Shown here: positions 60,186-64,000 of the stretch, piece by piece
How the letters are laid out: each line of letters opens with the position of its first letter
Numbering within the stretch: position 1 is the stretch's first letter
Source of the DNA: Lindgomyces ingoldianus
Lineage: Eukaryota > Ascomycota > Dothideomycetes > Pleosporales > Lindgomycetaceae
Direction: 5' to 3'
Assembly: GCF_010093535.1 (NCBI RefSeq)
Contig: NW_022985162.1
Span: forward strand, 1,462,387 to 1,526,386
DNA: 64,000 bases
Translations under genes and position numbers: made by a program
The notes under the pieces: generated by a model
What the model was told of the DNA's origin: nothing
The model's database searches: none
The model's input: only the letters and a program-made list of their open reading frames with translations

Positions 60186-61039
60186 CCGCATTCAGTTGGA
60201 TAGGATAGAGGTCTTATTAGGGAAAGGGATGGGTTTTCCACGGGCGTATAAGTTTCGGTACACATACTTAATGTAGGTATGCTTTATGTAACTATGCTTT
60301 TCAAGGCTATGAAGGGCTGGGATCTTCTATGTGCATGTATGGGCGGTGTATGGATCTTACTCTTTATCATTCCTTCCATTTTCTAACTCTGTTTTAAACT
60401 CCCTTGATTTTCTGGCTGCACCAAGGCTGATTCAGCTAATACCCAGTTGACAACCATTCTTCTTGCATACTTATCTTTTGATGTAGGATGCACTGATCAA
60501 GGAACTCGTAGTGCATTTCGGTATCTTGTCCCATTTCTTGCACGAATAGAATAATGGATGCTGTAAACCTGAAAAGTAACACCATGTTCGAGGACGTTGC
60601 ATTGATTTCATTAACTGGTATCATGCATCACATCAACCAATTCCCAACTGGTAACTACTTCATTATCCTCGCATGCTGAACACGGTGGCCCCGGAATAGC
60701 AAGCCACATGTCACCCAAATTTCCGGAAGCCAATCACAGCATGGGTGAAAGCTGCTGACGCCACACTCCCACAACCTCGGCATTTCATCTTCGTCATCTC
60801 CAGCGCAAGCACTCCAACCGAGTCAACTGCGCTGGTGGTCTACATCCCGTATTTTTCTCTCCTCCTCCTCTTTCTCCTCCTCCTCTTTCTCCTCCTCCTC
60901 TACCTCCAGCGTCTATATCTCTTCCATCAACTCCACAGCAATCCCTCATCCTCCTCTTAATCAATTAGACAAAAAACTCCTTTTCCAATCTGCAACCCTA
61001 CGCTATCCGTCTCTAACCACCCCAACCGCAGCCATCGCA
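60186..61039. other. intergenic and leader of the cytochrome b5 gene
   Basis: 3' flank of the coiled-coil gene, then promoter and pyrimidine-rich 5' leader of the cytochrome b5 gene. Confidence 0.5.
60859..60901. repeat. pyrimidine tandem repeat in cytochrome b5 leader
   Basis: Two full copies and one partial copy of the 15-bp unit CTCCTCCTCCTCTTT, within a C/T-rich stretch before the start at 61040. Such CT tracts are common near fungal transcription starts. Confidence 0.75.
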
Positions 61040-61393
61040 ATGTCCGAGCCCTTAACTGCGAAACAAGTCGCTGAGCATAATACAGTCGACAATGGTCTTT
61101 ATATCATCATCGATGGAGCCGTATACGGGATGGCGAGTTTCGTAGACGAACATCCGGGAGGTGCGAAGATCTTGAAGAGAGTGGGGGGGAAGGATGCTAG
61201 TAAGCAATTTTGGAAGGTAAGTTGCGTTCAGTTGTAGTTAGATATATTTCCTAAGATCTGGGTGTTGGGTGCAAAGGTGCTGGGAGGATACTTTGCTGAC
61301 GAGTAGTTTGAATAGTACCACAACGAGACCGTCTTGAAGAAGTATGCGCCGAAGCTGAAGATAGGGACGTTAAAGGAGGAGGCGAAGCTATAA
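61040..61393 (+). CDS. soluble cytochrome b5-like heme protein ending in AKL
   Basis: Exons 61040-61216 and 61316-61393 (99-nt intron) give 84 residues. Heme ligands are His38 in DEHPGG and His61 in KYHNE; the intron falls just before the second ligand. Fold markers: TAKQVAEHNT and YGMASFVDEHPGGAKILKRV. There is no C-terminal membrane anchor, unlike microsomal cytochrome b5, and the protein ends KEEAKL, a canonical PTS1 tripeptide. After the TAA stop the same frame stays open for 78 codons (61394-61627). Cytochrome b5 domains pass electrons to desaturases, hydroxylases and similar oxygenases; the partner here is unknown. A soluble, possibly peroxisomal location is inferred from the tail only. 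Confidence 0.85.
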
Positions 61394-61943
61394 GTCACGA
61401 GTACGTATGCACCGACCGAGGCGGCGACATCGGATATACCCGCACTTGATAGAACGGTGGATAAATGGAGGTTTTTTGGAGAAGCGTTGAAGTATTGCAT
61501 ACAGAGGACGATGTATGATGAGATGAGACGACACGAATCGATCGGTGTTTACACAGTGGCTAGATTTCTTGGTACATATTGGGGCGCCTCGATTAGATCT
61601 CTCTGTTGGTTGAAACCATCACAATCATAACGAGTGTAGAACAAGGCAAAGATCCATGCAACGTCAATACTACTTCACAGTTTGGAACGACAAACATGCG
61701 CTTTCGCTTTCCTACTTGTGCAATGTCTGATTCAATTCCTTCCTATTACCTCAAGTCCTCCTCCACTGTACTTGGTATATATGCAACGAAGGGAATAAAC
61801 TAAAGCCAATTCGTACTCTGATAAGGTATAACGCAGATATGTACATGATTCAAGATTCATGTGCGTGGGTATCGTATAACGCCTTCATGATGCTGCTGCT
61901 CAGAAATGCAGATTCGTGCCGCCGTGATATACTCGTGCTCGTC
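61394..61943. other. intergenic, including an open frame after cytochrome b5
   Basis: The cytochrome b5 frame continues open for 78 codons after its stop (61394-61627). The rest is 3' flank of two convergent genes. Confidence 0.5.
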
Positions 61944-62900
61944 TTAGAAACAGGTCCACCACTTCGGTTTCGGGCTCGTAGTCTCCGTGGATGGCTTCTT
62001 CTCTACCATCCACTGCTGATGTCGCAGCAAAGCCATGTTCTTCTGCTCCGCCTCATCGTGATCCGTCTCTGTAATATCCATTCGATATCTCCTCACACTC
62101 CCCACGTCAGACATGTCTTTCTCATAAAATCTTGGCGGTGGAGGCCCAGATACACATCTCGGAAGCATCCTCCTCACGAGACCTCGTATTCCACTGTTCG
62201 CTCGATCAATCTTCTCGTACTCTCTTTTTCTCGTACTCGGCGACGTCCAGTGCATGGTAGTGCTGGGGAGCTCCACAGCCTCAATCGTCTCTTCACTCTG
62301 CTTGGGGGATTCCGAAGTAGTGATGGCGTCGACACTTGATTGTGGCGCAGGGGCTGAAACGGGGACAGCTCGTGACGAGAAGGTCCCTACGTCTGCAATT
62401 TCGTATCCGGAAATGGAACCGTGGAGATGATGGCCCGAGCGATATGTAGGGTTTTGGAAGAGGCTGCAACTACGGAAGTGAAGGGCGAGAACATCGTCGA
62501 CGTCACGGTTCGTTGATGGGACAGTTTGGGAGCTTTTGATTCTATAATGTCGGGTTGGTCGTGATGGGTCGACGAGCGTACAGGAAGTCCGACGAGAGGA
62601 GGGCTTAGATCCACCACCTTGTCTACGTGAACGGATTGTTGAACGTTCGGATGAGGATCCGATGGATATCCGGCGTGGCTCTCCAGATCTTCTTAATCCG
62701 CTCAAGCGCTTCTCAGAAGCCGGTCGTTGATTCTCTATGTCGGGGGACTGCGAGTTAGGACTAGGTTCTGAGGATATCTTCCTAGGTTTGCGACGACGAG
62801 TAGGGGCCGTGTTGCTTCGAAGCAAAAGAGGTCGTCCCGGTTCGGAGAGATTGGAGCAGTAGGATCCATCGAATCCACTGTCTACTCGGTAGTGATCCAT
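61944..62900 (-). CDS. hypothetical basic, disordered protein
   Basis: Single minus-strand exon of 318 residues from ATG 62900 (a TTG-initiated extension to 62930 is discounted). It opens MDHYRVDSGFDGSYCSNL and is then rich in Ser, Arg and Pro (RRRKPRKISSEPSPNSQSPD, RRISIGSSSERSTIRSRR). A C-terminal segment (LLRHQQWMVEKKPSTE) ends in KPKWWTCF. There is no membrane helix or signal peptide. I believe homologues with the same MDHYRVDSG start and WWTCF end exist in related moulds. The sharply defined ends in an otherwise disordered protein suggest short conserved binding peptides. Function unknown. Confidence 0.65.
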   Translation of the reverse strand: MDHYRVDSGFDGSYCSNLSEPGRPLLLRSNTAPTRRRKPRKISSEPSPNSQSPDIENQRPASEKRLSGLRRSGEPRRISIGSSSERSTIRSRRQGGGSKPSSRRTSCTLVDPSRPTRHYRIKSSQTVPSTNRDVDDVLALHFRSCSLFQNPTYRSGHHLHGSISGYEIADVGTFSSRAVPVSAPAPQSSVDAITTSESPKQSEETIEAVELPSTTMHWTSPSTRKREYEKIDRANSGIRGLVRRMLPRCVSGPPPPRFYEKDMSDVGSVRRYRMDITETDHDEAEQKNMALLRHQQWMVEKKPSTETTSPKPKWWTCF

Positions 62901-64000
62901 GTTTGGCGCATGTGAGAGGGATGAGATCAAGAGATTGACGGACGGTGAGGGAAACGGAAAAGGTATTGTAGTGTTCCTTATCGGGCCATTCTCTGATCTG
63001 CTGGTCAGTAACGATCATGGGAGGATGTTATGTTGGGTAAGTGTTACCTCACCTACCTTCTCCAGCTTGAACAACACATTCAAGTGGTCGAAGCCATTTC
63101 AGCACCCGGAAATCAGAATGATAAAGACGAATGCCACGGAAAAGATAAAGAAGGAAAACACCAATCACTTAAATGCGCAAGGGAGCCGGGACAGGTCGAG
63201 GGTGCCAAGAGACGCAGTGTGTTCAAGGTGTGACTAAAGGAGGGTAAGTCTAAACGACTAAAGCGAGGATCTCCAGGCTGTTGGTTGGCCCAGATGCTTC
63301 AAGGTGTGGGAGGGAAGCGCAAATCTGCACGATCAGAGGCACCGTTCACGGGTTTAAGCGTCAGTTCGCTGAGTTCACCGCTTAGGTGTTGGACGCTGCA
63401 GAGTGGAGAATCCTCGGATAAGGGAAATTGGAAATGTAGTAGAAATAGTGCAGCTGCAGAAGAAAACTAAGTGCAGTGCGGAATACGTTTTGTGGAATCT
63501 AGGCGTGCGTTATATCATATTCCATGCCGTACACGAGGAGGGCTGAGGATGCTGCTTCTTTCACATGCCAGAAATGTCGATGCCCCCCCCGCGGACACGA
63601 GCCTGATCTCTGTGCACAAAGCTCTAGGTAGACCTGTGACGACGTCCATCAAGCGATGCAGCGCATATGAGGGCGTGAGGCGTGTCGAATGAAGTAACAG
63701 CCTCGTTTCGACCTTCACACCGCCAACGCAACGGACGAGAGGGACCGAATCAAGCGCCCAACCGACATCGGCCACAAGTCACCAGGACCGTTCGTCGGCA
63801 GGCCCAACCGTGCAGTCAAGCCTCAAGGGTCTCAAGTCCGTCGAATAGCGCCCCACGCACGACATCGTGGAGGCAGCTGAGAGGTGTTCGGACTAGACAA
63901 GACGACAGTCACGGTGTCGCCACTCGCAGCCGATAAACCACGAAAAAAAGACGTATTGAGGCTTGGAGGAACGTGGAAGCAGGACTATGAGAGGTTGGCG
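62901..64000. other. terminal intergenic region
   Basis: Promoter side of the preceding minus-strand gene. The frames near 63.2-63.9 kb are short and unconvincing. A C-run (about 63582-63589) is present. Confidence 0.45.

Overview
The window is nuclear DNA of a filamentous ascomycete (Pezizomycotina). Genes are cut by short introns of about 47-125 nt with GT(A/G)AGT-like donors, CTAAC-type branch sites and short acceptors. Gene families typical of moulds are present: an ApsA/Num1-type cortical anchor, a Zn(II)2Cys6 regulator, a group X hybrid histidine kinase, a Fus3/Kss1-type MAP kinase and an allantoicase. The MAP kinase reads to me most like those of Leotiomycetes such as Botrytis and Sclerotinia. 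That placement is recalled family resemblance, not a search result. No transposon, CRISPR array, rRNA, convincing tRNA or biosynthetic backbone gene was seen.

Layout. 1-16 kb is gene-dense: an ApsA/Num1-like PH protein (+), PPM1 leucine carboxyl methyltransferase (-) divergent from RPB5 (+), an acyl-CoA ligase (-) divergent from a 3-hydroxyacyl-CoA dehydrogenase-type protein (+), MAD1 (-), and a secreted PIG-L/LmbE-like protein (-) whose catalytic-base residue is changed. 16-28 kb is sparse: one small spliced gene and a Zn2Cys6 regulator lie among long stretches with no supportable gene (2.8 kb and 5.2 kb). 28-32 kb has two ribosome-biogenesis genes, LCP5 (-) and DBP3 (+), sharing a 177-bp promoter, then a 56-residue cysteine-rich protein in three exons. 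32-36 kb is mostly non-coding, with two coding-like fragments on the minus strand. 36-44 kb holds the MAP kinase, a single-pass membrane protein, ERV1 (-) divergent from a PQ-loop protein (+) that has an 18-nt exon, a gene with G1/S-type promoter motifs, and a small four-helix membrane protein. 44-52 kb is one nine-exon hybrid histidine kinase of 2,379 residues with a degenerate kinase domain and a probable GC-AG intron. 53-63 kb carries an ankyrin/Dilute-domain protein, allantoicase, a coiled-coil protein, a soluble cytochrome b5 ending in AKL, and an unrecognised conserved-looking protein.

The genes are mainly housekeeping and signalling functions, not a pathway cluster. Plausible pairings are LCP5/DBP3 (ribosome assembly), the acyl-CoA ligase with the dehydrogenase (CoA-ester metabolism), and two signalling proteins (MAP kinase and hybrid histidine kinase) about 7 kb apart. 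Exon structures were built by hand from splice consensus, reading phase and family resemblance. All spliced models below keep an open frame from ATG to stop.
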